DNA from: Vicugna pacos
Lineage: Eukaryota; Chordata; Mammalia; Artiodactyla; Camelidae
Length of the DNA: 64,000 nt
Direction: 5' to 3'
NCBI RefSeq assembly: GCF_048564905.1
Contig: NW_027328740.1
Coordinates: 67,026,662-67,090,661, forward strand
Of the stretch, positions 23,926 through 36,450 are shown piece after piece. The notes below the pieces were generated by a model. The model was given only the letters and a program-made list of their open reading frames with translations. It searched no databases and was not told where the DNA came from. The first letter of the stretch is position 1. Every line of letters starts with the position of its first letter. A program made the position numbers and the translations under genes.

Positions 23926-24639
23926 TTGCTAGTAATATATGCTGGTTGATAGTTTTCAGTTTCAGTAATTCCATCTTATCTGTGGGCACTTTTCTTCTGG
24001 TGGCCTTTATGTGGTTTGCACACGTGGTAATAGAGATCTGTATTTGGGAGAAATCCAGGCCTCATGTAGCCCCTGGTACAGAGCGTCCACTGAGTTGATG
24101 CTTGAACTGGGGAAAAAACACAGTAAATGTTGGAATTTCAACTATGGTTGAGAATTCCAGGTTTCTATAACCTGTTTAGCCCACCTTAATATTTGGTGCA
24201 CCCATACTGGGTAATTTGGTGGAATTTCATGGTATGGTGGTGTAGAGACAGGACCTTGTATGCTTCTTCTCTTTCCTATTTCTAACACTCATTCTCCTGG
24301 GCCTCCCAGATCCTCCTCCAGAAGTGCCCAGTGCTGGCTTGGTGCTGCAATGAGGCTATATATGTTAATAAGGCCCTTTCCTCATCTCTTCTGAGCCTCC
24401 GTTTCTTTCTCTGCACAATGAGGGCTTAGACTAGATAAGTGCTTTTCAGTTTCTTTTAAAGCCATGTTTCCTTTGAGAAACAGAAAATGCAAATCTCTTC
24501 TCTCAAACCAACCCTTTAGATTTTGATAATTCCTCCAAGGGGTGACATAGCTCTTTGTGGAAAATTGATGTGATTGTGATTCCAGGTGGCACAGAAAAGA
24601 CTATTCAGAGATTTATTGCTGGGAGAGGGCAGGAAAGGG

Positions 24640-24800
24640 GCAGTATGTCACACTTTCTAGTTTGAGCACTGGAGCAGGGGCTTCGATTTAAATACGGTGT
24701 CTGACATGGCCTCTTTCTAATCTTGTACAATGAGATAAAGTTCTCTACCTCTGTTTCTTGATGTGTCAAGTTGGGGTGATAATTTTTTAGGGCTTTTTTG
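24640..24800 (+). repeat. MIR SINE relic
   Basis: Sense MIR blocks: 'gagcactggagcaggggctt', then 'atgagataaagttctctacc', then 'tgtgtcaagttggggtgata'. A further MIR-like scrap lies at 24360-24450. Confidence 0.5.
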
Positions 24801-25739
24801 AAACATTATACACATAAGCCATTTGTGTCTTGGTAGAAAAAAGACCTGCTAGGGATTCAGGGATTTGTTTAAAAAAAATAATCTTGTCCATAGCACTCTG
24901 TCGGTGTGTATTTTGAAGTTCCTGGAGGGTGAGGGTTGAGTCTAAAGTCCATCGTGGGACAGGTGGCCCATAGTTCTCCTTGCCTGAGATTGCCCCCTCC
25001 TCCACAGTCTTCTTCCTCAGTGTAGGATGAAGTTCCCTAGTAGATTTACACAGAGATCTTGTGGAAATGGCTTTTCATTTTATTGTTTCACCAAGAAGGG
25101 CTGCCATCATGATCTCTGTGGTCAGGTTTTGAAGGGCTGCAATCATGATATCTGGTCAGGTGAAGGCTATGCAATTGGGAGTTTCTATTTAATAAAAAAA
25201 TTACAAAAAGAAAATTAGAACAAGGGTGGTGACAGGGGCTCTTAGTAGTGGGCACCATTAGCTTTCTTAGCTTCAGGTGCAGTGGCCTATTGCCACGAGG
25301 ACCCGTCCTTGTGCTCTGAAGTTGAAGGGACCAGTGGGTTCAGTGGGAATGTTAACCGAGTGTATCTCATGGGCTGGGCATTGTCCTATTTGTACTGTGT
25401 GTTCATTTTTTGAGACAGTGAGCTCACTTAACCTCAATAACCTCTTTAAAAAATTATACCTTTTATTTGAGATGTAATGTAGATTCCCATGTGATTCTAA
25501 GAGATTATATGAAAAGGGCCTATGGACACTTTGCCCAGTTTTCCTTAATGGTTCCATCTTGCAATGTTGGGGTACAATTCATTACTGACTCACTAACAAT
25601 TTGAGGTTTGTGTTATTGCCCTTATTTCTATTCACGATTAAACTGGGGCTTAGAGAAACACACAGGGTTAGTGTAGAGTCGGGTGGAACGTGGGCCTGGG
25701 ATTTCCAGGTATTACCATTATGATGGTCTGTGGCAGGGA

Positions 25740-25860
25740 GCAGCATTCACTTTGTTTGTTTATTCATTCATTCAACAAACATTTATTGAGTAACCTCTGT
25801 GGGTCAGATGCTTTCTTAGGGTTATCTGATTCTTCAGCAGTACTGAGAATCAGGTAATGT
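25740..25860 (-). repeat. L2-like 3' end relic
   Basis: The antisense signature 'cattcaacaaacatttattg' with 'agtaacctctgtgggtcaga' is the reversed L2 tail. A second similar scrap lies at 26365-26480. A reversed MIR scrap lies at 25615-25720. Confidence 0.65.
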
Positions 25861-26039
25861 TTGTTTTTTAATCTGAGAAAATTAACTCTGAGAGGTTATA
25901 ATCCCCCCAAAAGGAAATATAGCTCATAAAGGAGCGATAGTAAATTTGTACAGTCCCTCCTTTTTATGAAGGTGGTACCCTAGGCATTTTACATTTGCAA
26001 ACTTGTGTAATCCAGATATATTCTTGTAAGTCAAGGAGT

Positions 26040-26100
26040 TTTTTTTTTAATTGAAGTTTATTCAAGTTTACAATGATGTGTCAATTGAAGGTGTTTTTTG
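26040..26100 (-). repeat. L1 3'-end scrap
   Basis: A T-run followed by 'attgaagtttattcaagttt' and 'acaatgatgtgtcaattg', the extreme 3' region of the camelid L1. It abuts the SINE that follows. Confidence 0.6.
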
Positions 26101-26245
26101 AATTTTTAATTGAAAAAATTTTTTTGAGAAGGATAATTAGGTTTATTTATTTGTTTAATTTTTTAAAATGAGGTACTGGGCTTTGACCCCAGGATCTCGT
26201 ACATGTTAAGCTTGTGCTCTATCACTGAACTGTACCGTCCTCCCC
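26101..26245 (-). repeat. Camelid tRNA-derived SINE (Vic-1 type)
   Basis: The clearest copy in the window: 'aggtactgggctttgacccc', then 'aggatctcgtacatgttaag', then 'gctctatcactgaactgtac' and 'cgtcctcccc'. Read in reverse this is the tRNA-like head with A and B boxes, then an A-rich tail. It is 425 bases upstream of the first TRAPPC9-like coding exon and is my strongest clue that the host is a camelid. Confidence 0.9.
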
Positions 26246-26670
26246 AAGGAGAGTTTTCTTATCCATTATTCAGCAGCTTAGGAGTTCAAATAAATTGGAT
26301 AGAAATCCAGATCTTTTGACCTTTATATTTCTTTATATTCTGCTGAAGGGGGTTGGGGAAAGCAGTTCCTTTGTTCATTTATTTATTCAGCATTTTTGAG
26401 CAGTGATTTTCCATCAGGGCCTTGCTAGTTGTTTGGAAACAGAAAACAAGAAATGACCCTACACTGCAGGGGCAGGAAGCCTGGACCAAAAGCTGGGTAA
26501 TGTGATCCGAGCTACGGTAGCCATGTGCAGACTCTGAGGACAAACTGTACCCCCGGATTTGCTTTGGCTTCCCTTGCCTTGTGACTGGTACACACCAGGT
26601 CACCGCAACCCAGATGGGCCCACAGCCCACAGCACAGTATGTACCTCGATCTCCTCTCCCCTCTCAGCAG

Positions 26671-27243
26671 GGCCTGCAACATGAGCATCCCTGAGTACAT
26701 GCAGTGTGCTGAGGACTATGAGACTCTTCCCGTGGTGGTCCAACCCGTGGGGATCATCTCAGAGGAGAATTTCTTTTGCATCTATAAGCGAATCTCCTCG
26801 GTGAGCCAGATCAGCCCGTGTGGCTCCCAGTGGACACTCTGTATCCACTACAGGCACCACTATGCTCCCGAGAATGGGTGGAGCGACTTCCAGACCCACT
26901 GCAAGGTCGTGGGCCTTGTCACCATTACCGACTGCCTCTCGGCCAAGGGCTTCGAGAAGCTCCATGTGCAGAGGAGCTGAATGACACCATGCTTAATGAC
27001 TCTCAGCTCTTTGTCTTTGTGCTGCATGGGGAGGTAGCCGAGCAGTTGCTCACCAACGTGGCCTTCAATCTACGAGGACTGCAGGGTGGTGGAGAAGAGG
27101 ATCGAGGACTTCACAGAGTCACTCCTCATCTTGCCCAAGTCCAAGTAGCTGGATGGTGCCCCCGACAAGTCTGGGGACAAGATCACCCTTCTCTGCATCC
27201 CGTTTGAGAAGGAGGACGTCATGGGACTGAAGACAGACAGCAG
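26671..27243 (+). pseudogene. TRAPPC9: TRAPPC9 pseudogene, first coding exon
   Basis: Preceded by a pyrimidine-rich acceptor (ctcctctcccctctcag, with the AG at 26667 or 26670) and followed by CAG|GTAAGT. The ATG at 26681 opens a frame beginning [20 protein letters not shown]. It continues with recognisable TRAPPC9 blocks: [34 protein letters not shown], then [35 protein letters not shown] and TDSR at the donor. This corresponds to about residues 1-195 of human TRAPPC9. The reading frame breaks near 26970, where a one-base loss after HVQ shifts it to a stop. A second shift lies near 27070, a stop lies at 27147-27149, and there are in-frame losses such as the DWPQT segment. The first frame stays open for about 100 codons and then stops, so no TRAPPC9 protein can be made. 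Confidence 0.93.
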
Positions 27244-30200
27244 GTAAGTTTCCCTGGAGGCCAGTCCACCCTGGCTGTGTGCCAGGTTTCTTCCCTACAT
27301 CCAGAAAGGGATCAGCAAAGAAGAAGACTGTCTTGTAGCCAAGGGGGGAGGGAGGGGCAGCCCGCCGGTTTACAGACATTTAAAAGTGAACCTGCCTTTG
27401 TTTCAGAGAGATCCTTTTAGGGTTAGTGTGGACACTTACTCCCGCTTTTCAGCCAGGACCACTGGTGGGACCCCTGGAGTTGCTGTCCAACAGAGTAGCC
27501 ACAGTCACTGATGCTAGGAGCACTGGGGAGGAGGCTGGTCTGTGTTGAGATGTGCTGTAGGTCAAATGCACATCAGACGCTGAGGCTTGTCTAGTAAAAG
27601 AATATTAACTATCATGTTACTTCCTATATTGATTACATGTCAAAATGTTAGTATTTTAAATACAGTAGATTAAGTAAGATCTGTTCTTAAAATCTGTTTC
27701 TAGTATTTGTTTTTTGTTTGTTGGTTTGTTTCTTTGTTTACCGTTTTAAATGTGGCAACTGGGAAACTTTCTTTACATGGCTCTCATTTCATTTTTGTTG
27801 GGAAGCCTGTCCTCAGACAGTGTCAACCCTTTGTTTATAGATGAGATGCTGAATCCCGAGAGGCAGAACGAGGCGCTGGTTGAGCTGGGGCTGGAGCCAG
27901 TGTCTCCTGCCCCCCAGGCCCAGCACCTGTTCGGCTCAGGCCCTCTCTTCCTGCCCGACAGCCACCATGCCAGGTTTGGATATCAGAAACACTGCCAGGG
28001 ACTTCCGAATTAACTCCTAATGCAGGGAAAGGTGTATCACGGAGTATGGTAGAGAACAGAGAAATGCTCATTCTCACTTTGTCACTGTGATTAAGTCAAC
28101 GACCCCACTTTGCCTTGGAAGTGCAGACGAGCTCTTCTGGGCTTCCCACCTTCTGCTCTGTTTCCCCGTGTATCTATCGTGCTGTCCCTCATGCAGAAGA
28201 GGGTGAGATGCCTTTGCCGAGAGGTGGTCCCCCTTTGCTGGGGAGAGTGAGCGAAGCTGTGTCCCCCCAGCCTACGGCCTTGGTCCTTGAGTCTGGAGAT
28301 CGCTCATGGCGGTCCCACAGGTGACGGTCGGAGGACCTGGTACATGCTGCCGGGCCCGCTGTGGAGGCGGTGCTCTGTGATTCTTGAACATAACTAAGAT
28401 CAGATTCTACTTTCTGGTTGTTGGTAAGTTGGAGGAGAAGATGCCAGATAATTGATAAAAAGAATGTCGAGACCAGCCCTGTGAGTGATAGGCAGAGGGG
28501 ACCCGAGTCCCACCTGCGTGAGGTGCCTAGCGGGCTCTGGATGAATTTTCTGTTCCTCCCGAACATACCTCTATGGCTTAAGGAAGGGGCAAGTCATTTC
28601 GTGTCCATGATCTGTACTTGTCCTCACAGGACCCTGTGATCTACATGCCCGCACTCCCCTTCTTCTCCTTGGAGATGAGGTGTCAGGTTTAGGAACCTGG
28701 CACTGCTGAGAGCATAGCTGCCAGCACCATGGTACACCAAGGCTGGCTCCGCTCACCTCACCTGTCACCACCTGCTGAGTCCCAAGGCGTCAGTCAAGGT
28801 AGGTGCATCGGTGCAACATAAGCAGGGACCACCTTCTCCCCCTGGACAGACTGGTGGGTGAGCAGTCGAAGCCCGAAGCCCTTCCCCAGCCCCCAGGCCA
28901 GTGCCTCCTCTTTTGTCATAGGAGGCACTGGTGACATTTTTGCTAAGCAACTGCTTCGCTCTGAGTCTAAAAACACACCAGAGAATGTCAGCTTGATTTT
29001 GACTTTTGAAGTCTGCCCTTGGGATTTGGCGGAGTAGCTGGATGTGTGCTTAGCCCATAGTGGAAGACACTGTCACCATTGTTTACCCAGAACCTCGTGT
29101 ACCACGCATGGCTCCAGGCATCAAACACAGCAGCGCATTAAACCTCCCTCCTTGTGGGTCATTCTGTTCTGGTACCATAAGGGCTCAGCCAGCATCTTAA
29201 TGTCAGTGAGTTAACGCGACCAGTGAGCTCGGGTCAAGCACATTCTCTTCCAGTCATTTTATTCCATTGTTGCTTTTTCTATTCCACAGTCATTAATTTA
29301 TAAAGCAATGCTTTGGTTCAGGAGAAGAGCCTTATTCTCTCCTGCTACTCGTGGTGGAAGTGAGCCTGAAATGTGACCACAATTTGTAGCTCAAAAGCTG
29401 CCTAGATGCATGTAGGTGGAGTTTTGGTTAGGGGCGCTGACCACACTGGGGTCCCCCGGCAGCGCCGCTCCCCTCAGGCCCCTGCCTCCCCTGGAGCAGG
29501 AGGTGAGGGTGGGTCTCACCGTCCCCGCGTCCCTGGCCTCACACACTCTCGTAAATTCATGTACATGCTGTAAAAATCATTTTTCTTCTTGTGTGTTTTT
29601 AATTATCTCTTGTTCCTCTTCTCCTTTTTCTTCGTTCATTTTTCTCTTTCACTGCCCAGTGAGCATGTTGTTGCTTCTGAAAATGTGGGCTGTGCACACC
29701 CTGCATTGGGAATAGCCAGATCGCCCTCCGTGCTGTCTCCATCGCTTTAAAAAGCAAAAACTTAACAGATGCCTTGATCCGTGTATTATCCTAGTCATCT
29801 TTTTAATTTCTAATTTTTTGGAATATTTGCTTTGTTAGCACATCACCCACTGGTGTTTGATACCTGTTAAAATCCTTACTTTGAGGGACATGTTTGGTCC
29901 TCCTTATATTTGGTGACAAATGCGCCCTTATTAAACTTGTTTGATTGTTTTGAAGAAGTGAGATGCGAACTGATTAAGGCGGCTGCTGAGGGATTCTTTT
30001 CATGGAGAATTTAAACTTGGAAAGTCAAAGTCTGCAGCACCTTGCTCGATTCCTGCTTTTACACAAACGTGCTCGGCATGTGGTTCCTGGCTGTCGCTGT
30101 GTGACGTGTGTGAGGGCGCTTCCTGGCCGGCGGTCACTGATGAGGAAGTGGCAGGATCGGGATGGAGGAGCTGCAGGGGACGCTGTTGGAGGAAGCAGTC

Positions 30201-32289
30201 AGTTTTTTTTCCTTTGCATTCAACTTCCCCGTGCCATTTACCTTACTTTGCCTTCATAAAGGGGCAGAAGTGGGTCTAAAATCCATGCCACTCTTTTGTT
30301 CCCTTTATGAGGCTGGGTTTTCTGAGTATCAGGACAACATGGCCTTCTCCTAAGTACCTGGCTCACCTGGATCTGTTGGACACAGGGACTGCAAAAAGGG
30401 CCGTAGCTTCCTCTCTGCTCCAGCCAGTGGGCATTCACAGCTGGGTCTGTGGTTTGCCTCAGCAGCCGTGCAGACCTCCCTGCCCCGGCCTTTACTTTTA
30501 ACCCATGTTGGCAGTAAAGAGTTGAATCCGTTTCTGTTGCAGTTGACGTCCACCACTGACGGCTTCTTTTAGTTTGTGGTAGTCAGTCTCCAACACCCCA
30601 GTCAACCGTGAAGGAAGATGCTTTGACCGACCTAGGACCTTGGATTCTCACCCCCACCATGGTTCATCTCACCCGGTGGAAGTGTTTGGCCACCACCATC
30701 ATGCTGACCATGAGACATTGTTTCTCATTTCATGCTCTGGTCCAAATGTGGACACTTCATTTTTCACTGAATTTGTCTCGCTTGGGTCAGGACAGAATAT
30801 CTAAATGAGTCCATCACATTCTGGGTGGGGAACAGAACAGAAGTAAGTGTCGCAAGTAGATGGAGTCTGTGCTGTCCGGGTTGGCAAATGCAGACTGGTA
30901 TCTGTGATGGCCGGGCTGTACTACCCTGGACACAGGCATTTCCCGTGGCTCCCGAGAGCCCAGGGGTCGGAGTGAGAACAGTCTTGCCTAGGTTCCTGCA
31001 TCCTCGCATGCTCACTGGCAAATGTGTCTGCTAATTAGGAGCTCCCCCGGACCTCGGGCCCTTCAAAGCTCAGACCACGTGAGAACTTCTCCTGGGCCTC
31101 CTTTGTGAGAATCCAGTGCCTTCTGAGGTGACCCGTGCCAGGAGATGCCTCCCCCTCCAGGGAGTAACCTACGGAGGACTGTGACTCACTGCAACATGCT
31201 GTGAGCTTGTGGGGTTCCGGCCATGGTCCCTGCAGAACTAGACTTGAGATGGGCTTAGTGAAGGAAATTACATGACAGATTCCAGGGCAGGGCCGGGGGG
31301 AGGGAACAGGGGAAATTGAATGTGACCTCAAACACATAGATGGGTGCTGGGGCTGTTACTAAAATGGGGAGTCTGGGAGGTACATGCCAGGAATCGAATT
31401 CCAGAGTAAATGGTGGACATGAGGCATTTTTAAGGTGCCATTTGTCATCCAAGTTAGGACTTCAAAGAGACACTCTTTCCTATGAGACTGGGGCTCAGGA
31501 GAAGGAGCAGGACTAGAGATACACGTTGGGAGTCGTCATTCTTAGCTGGTGTTCACAGCCTTGCTTGTGAATTAGATCATCTCGAGAGCTGCAGACTGAG
31601 GCTGGGGGGGCAGTGCTGTGCCTGGATTGGAGGAAAGCCCAGACCATGCAGCTTTGGTGTGTCAGTCAGCGCGTTTGCGATTTTCATTCTAATGCCATTT
31701 TCATTCTAATGCCGGGGGATGGGCAGGGCCAGCCAGGAAGAAATCTGAAGGGAGGGTCGTGGCTATGTGTGTGTCTTGGGAATGTGCAGAGGCTGCAGGG
31801 TCTGGGAGGGTAGACTTCTTAGAAGCTGGATTTGGAGTGGGGAGAAAGTAGTCACACTCACCTGTGAGGGAGGGAGGGAGGCCTAGGGAGTCCCACCCTA
31901 CCGGACTCGCTTTCCCATGAATAGAAGGCAATCATACAAAGTATCTGAGGTGAGAAGGGATGGGCGCTGAGAGGGGAGCCGACCTGGAGAATGGTGCTTG
32001 GAAAGTTCTGGATTAGTCTCCCTGCAAAATAGAGTTAAAAATACCCAGACTCTTAAGAACATTGATAGTGACTTGGGAGGAGGCAGTTGTTTCTCTGGCC
32101 TCCTAAGGGTAAGCCATGTATCCGGGGATACACAGATGATATGGGCAGTCTGTTCTGGGGGCTTGATCCTTACCGGGGGAACAGTGTAAGTTCAAAGAGG
32201 GAGAAGGGCAGCGGAGGGAAACTAGCCAGGCCCCGTGTCAGGTACCAGTCGGCCGCCCTACTTGCCTGTTGCATTCACATCCATGCCTC

Positions 32290-32445
32290 CCAGGTGGGCG
32301 GTGGCAGCCCCCTTTTGTGGATTGGGAAGCCTTCTCAGAAGGGTTAAGGAATTGGTCCGTTTAGTGGCTAGTAAGTGCTGTAGCCGAATTCAAGCATGGC
32401 CTTGTCAGAATTCAAGGGCATGTTCTCTCTACTAATTCCGGTACC
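32290..32445 (-). repeat. MIR SINE relic, reversed
   Basis: Antisense MIR blocks: 'ttttgtggattgggaagcct', then 'ggttaaggaattggtccg', then 'tagtggctagtaagtgctgt', then a decayed head near 32445. Confidence 0.65.
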
Positions 32446-34049
32446 TCCCTGTTGTGCCTGGAATGGTGAAGTGGGTCAGTTTTGGAGCATTTCAGAAAAA
32501 GTATGATTTAAGTGCCTCAGGACTGTTTCACAAAGCTCAGTGTTCTCTGTTGGTTCGGAAGCACCGCAGTGCTTTTCGCCCCGCACATGTTAGGTCTTAC
32601 TCCTTTGTCGATGACGTGGTTGCAAATGACGTGCAGGTGCAAAACCAGACTTAGCATCTTCTGAAGGGAAACTCTCCAGTTCTCCCTTGATTGGCTTTCT
32701 TCCACGGGCTGTAGCTGTGCTGCAGCATAAGCCTGAGCTTTACTTATGGAGTGAGGGTTTAATATCCAAAGTTAGCATAAAATGATCAGATGAAGAAAAT
32801 CGACGTTGACAATTTATTTTTGGGTTTCATTAGTCAAGATATACTATCAGTTAATGGCCCATATAGCAAATGAAATTGAGTACAGGACATTGCATTTCTT
32901 GCTTTCTATTTAGAGTTCTCTTACAACATATGGTTGCCTGCTTTGGAACATCAGCTCCACCACCAGGGCTCCTGTCAGTGTGTTGGTGTGATTGCATTTA
33001 CACAGTGAATATGATCTGGGCTTCCTCAGCCTCAAAAACTCCAGTGCAGAATCACGGGCTGTAGCCATCTCTTAGTCATGCAAATACTTCTAAAATTATA
33101 TGATGCCAGAAAAGAAAGAAGAGAGAGAGAGAGATTGCCTTTATCAAAGTTCCTTTCAATTCTAACTGCAAACTGTTGTTGAGCAGCTCTGGTTTCCTTT
33201 GGATAAGAATATATGCATTTCTTTGCATGTAACCTTGGTTCTGGACTAGAACACCAAGTTCTTGCTGTCCACAAGCCACAAAAATATTAGCCAAATTGCA
33301 CACGTGTGAAATAGTTTATACTTTTTTCTGAGAAAGTGTCCTTGAATTTGGGACTTGGGCTGTGATTTTTGCTTTTTGCTTCCCCCAGCCATCTTGCAAT
33401 CTCTCACTCCTTCCCACGTGGCCCCCAAGATTTCGTGGTCTCAAAGGAGGGGGCAACTACCCAGTTGGTCACCATGTACAGCTGCTGTAGACGGAGCCCA
33501 GCGAAGACCTAAAGGACATTATCAGAGAGGACTTCCTGGAAGAAATGTGCTCTACATTCAGTTGTGATAACAGAGTAAGAATCAGCCAGGAGAAAGAGTC
33601 AAGAATGTGGCTCAGGTCGCAGGGGCAGCCCGGGCAGGCTCTTGGAGGCTTTTGGCGTGGGGACCCGGGGAGAGTGCCCTGTGTGGTCCAGGGTGGAGGG
33701 TGTCCCTTCTGGGGAGGACACTGGAGAGAGTCTGGGGTTGAGGGCTTTGGAAGAACTTGGGTTTTACTAGAACTGACACAGTAGGCAGTGAAGGGTGTCA
33801 TCAGAATTTGACCCTCAGGAAAGGTACTTCTGGTTTTGCTTCTGATATTCTACAGACAGAAGGGTCGGGACGGGTGAGAGTAGGTATGTCTGTCACTTTG
33901 AGACTCACCCCGTCATTTATTTATTTATAACACGCGCACTTCTGTGAGTCTAGGGGAGAGAGGGTGTAGCCACATTAGTAAGCAAAATGTATTTGCTTCT
34001 TGAGAGCTTAGCATTGTCAGAAGTTTACTTAGCCTATAATATTCTAGGA

Positions 34050-34450
34050 ACAGAGGAACAAATTGTGGATTTTGGAGGGAGGGAAGGCTTCCTTGGGAAA
34101 CAGTCAAAATGAGCCTGGAGGCAAGTGGGAAGTAGGAGCAGGTCAGGGGGCCCCTGAGGTCACTGGGGACCTGGGTACTGAGGTGAGGCTGGGCGAGCAG
34201 GGTCTGGGGTGGGGATAGAATTCCACCAGGGAGCCTCTGAAGGGTTTGAAGTGGGGTGATGTAATCAAATTTGTGATTTGGGAAGGCTGCTTTGGCTTTG
34301 TTTGTGTGTGTAGCGGGTAAGAGGGGGAGGGTGCCACCAACTGAGGAATCATTAGAAGACCATTCACAGGCTGGGAGAAGGGCGTCGGGCTTGCTTGGGG
34401 ACGGCAGGGGCAGTGTGGATGCCAGATTTCCTTATTGGGGGCTTGTTAGC
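34050..34450 (+). repeat. Ancient interspersed repeat relic (family unsure)
   Basis: Contains 'aggcttccttgggaaac', 'ctgaagggtttgaagtgggg', 'tgatgtaatcaaatttgtga' and 'aaggctgctttggctttg'. These follow a repeat common in mammalian genomes that I cannot name with certainty. Similar scraps occur at 33510-33790 and 59100-59460. Confidence 0.45.
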
Positions 34451-35441
34451 GGGGCCGCCCTAGAGGCACCTTGTGGCTGGAAGAAAACTGATGGAGGCCG
34501 TCAGCTGAACTTTCCTCTTCTCTCTTTCCCTGCCTTGTGTGATGATCTTAGCTCAGCCAACATTTGGAACAGAAGAGCTAATTTCCAGGGTAGCCCAGGA
34601 CGTTGTTGAGCTCGTTCGAGTGAGATCTGATGGGATCTAAGTTTGTGTTCAGTTCTGGATGTTCACTTAGCTAGAAACGTCCTGTCATTTCGATTTCCAA
34701 AGGGGTTTTTATTCATGATAAAGATTGCTTGGTGGGAGGAAATTTAATACAGCTGTTGTCTTTTTCTAGAAAAATCATATCTTTTAAGAAATTTAATATT
34801 CAAAAGAATAGAAATATATAAAATTGTTAAAGTAAGTTTTTGGTGTAGTTTCTTTGCTTTCTGAGCTACTGTGGAGTTAGAGCCTTGGCATTACTTAATA
34901 GCACATCCTTGTCAGTATTTAAAGAGCTGTTAGTGAGCCCCCCAGGCCTCACCTCTCAAAGAATCGTTAAAGTTTGCTCTAAAATAGTGAGGTCATAAAG
35001 GTCTTGTTTGCAGAAATCAAACAGTTTGTTTAAAATGCGCAGCATAGCTCCATTTATAAAATAATAGTAAGTTCAAAATTAAGAAAGTGGAGGATAATTG
35101 ACTTTTTTTAAACCTGAAACATAAACTTTCTTGTGCTAATTTTGCAACTGGAAATTTTGAAAAGAAAAGTCCTACTGCAATATCATCTACGTGAAATACA
35201 TATATGAGTTTCACGTTTGAAATGTAAATGCGCAGTGGTTTTCGAAGTCAGGAGCATTCCAGCTCAGATACTGGCAGTGATGGTTGCTGGTTTTCAATGG
35301 AAGAGCCTTAATTTTCCTTCTTACCTTTTTTTTTTTGTACTGAGAGGGTTGAGTAGTGCTTTGCCAGCATGATTTTGGGGCAATTTGAGGGCAGATGTCA
35401 TGTACCAGCAGTGAGATATTTCCATGCATTTTATTTTCCAG

Positions 35442-35562
35442 ACATCACCAGGGCACATGTGGGGTTTGTGCCTGCATGCTGGAATGCTGCAAGACTCCCT
35501 GATCCATCACCGTTATGTCCTGGATCTGCTCTGGTCAGTGAATGATTTTCTGTGGCTTGGAG
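35442..35562 (+). pseudogene. TRAPPC9: TRAPPC9 pseudogene, second coding exon
   Basis: Bounded by the acceptor ttttattttccag (ending 35441) and a donor GTAATG (35563). In the frame running through 35460-35562 it reads [15 protein letters not shown] and, near the end, SVNDFLWLG. Human TRAPPC9 has [17 protein letters not shown] and [10 protein letters not shown], immediately after the region coded by the preceding exon. The first part of the exon is shorter than expected and out of frame: the basic KKRCQGRMRK stretch is mostly lost. The match of about 35 residues with matching ends on both sides makes coincidence very unlikely. Confidence 0.9.
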
Positions 35563-35904
35563 GTAATGTGGTCTGATGGAGATGTTCAGATGTGCAGTAA
35601 AGTGCTATTACTTAAAATAAGAGTAACCTAGAAACATTGCTCTAACAATACAGGATGAGGGAGGAGAATTGGCTGAGCTGCTTGCAGTGAGGAGTCTTCT
35701 CAGGTGACTCCCACACCGTGATTCCTGCCAACATACGCCCCAGCCCTGCATGGTAGTCCTGCCGAAGCAAGCATGCACTTTGCTCAGAAACGCAGTGAAT
35801 TTCCTTGTGCCTCTGTTTGTTGGCTTTTTTTTTTTGAAAGCACATCTTGCCCTTTGCTTAAATGCCATCCCTGCTAGTCACCACTTACACTCATTCTTCT
35901 GAAC

Positions 35905-36450
35905 CTCGTCCATACATAGCTGTTGAATCGATGAACAGAATGTAGTATCTCCATGTAGTGGAACATTATTCACACGTAAGAGTGAATAAAAATGAAAAAA
36001 AAAAAAAGAGGAAAATGAAAAAGGCCACCTGTTTTGGAAAGTCCACCCTGACTGTTCAACCCGCCCTTTTCCCTTTGAAACCCAATCACTTATGCTCCAC
36101 TGTACTCTTTTTGATAGTACTTACCACCTTCTAATAATCTTTAACGTTTCCCCCCCCCAAAAAAAGAGAGAGATGCTGATACCACTTCAAAATTGACAAG
36201 CCTTGATAACAGCACGTTAAGTGAAAGGAACCAGACACAAACGGCCACATACTGTTGAATTCAGTGATCTGAAATGCCCAGAATAGGCACATGCAGAGGC
36301 AGAGAGCAGGTGATGGTTGCAAGGGACTTTGTGGAGGGGGATTAGGGAGTGACTGCTAGTGAAAGGGGGATTCTTTTGGTGTGATGAAGTGTTCTGGAAA
36401 TAGATGGTGGTGAGGGCTGCACAACCATGAGTGTGCAGAAGACTGCTGAG
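35905..36450 (+). repeat. Old L1 (L1M-type) 3' region, interrupted
   Basis: Sense L1 landmarks: 'tagtggaacattattcacac', then 'cacgttaagtgaaaggaacc', 'ctgaaatgcccagaataggc' and 'gatgaagtgttctggaaata'. A segment at about 36020-36165 with L2-like character ('gtacttaccaccttctaata') sits between the two parts. Confidence 0.75.

Larger units (their letters stand above)
27244..35441 (+). other. Intron-like stretch of the TRAPPC9 pseudogene
   Basis: Starts with a full-consensus donor and ends with a T-rich acceptor. It holds a MIR relic at 32300-32445 (reversed), L2-like relics near 27830-27990, and an old repeat at 34050-34450 whose 'gggtttgaagtggggtgatg' resembles a widespread ancient mammalian repeat. 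A short GA run lies at 33116-33133. Between 28000 and 32000 I see no repeat or exon that I can name. Confidence 0.5.

Noticed and set aside
26639-26980. An intact short gene starting at 26639
   Set aside because: The upstream in-frame ATG at 26639 lies in the polypyrimidine/acceptor region of the TRAPPC9-like exon. The homologous start is at 26681, and the frame ends early through a frame shift.
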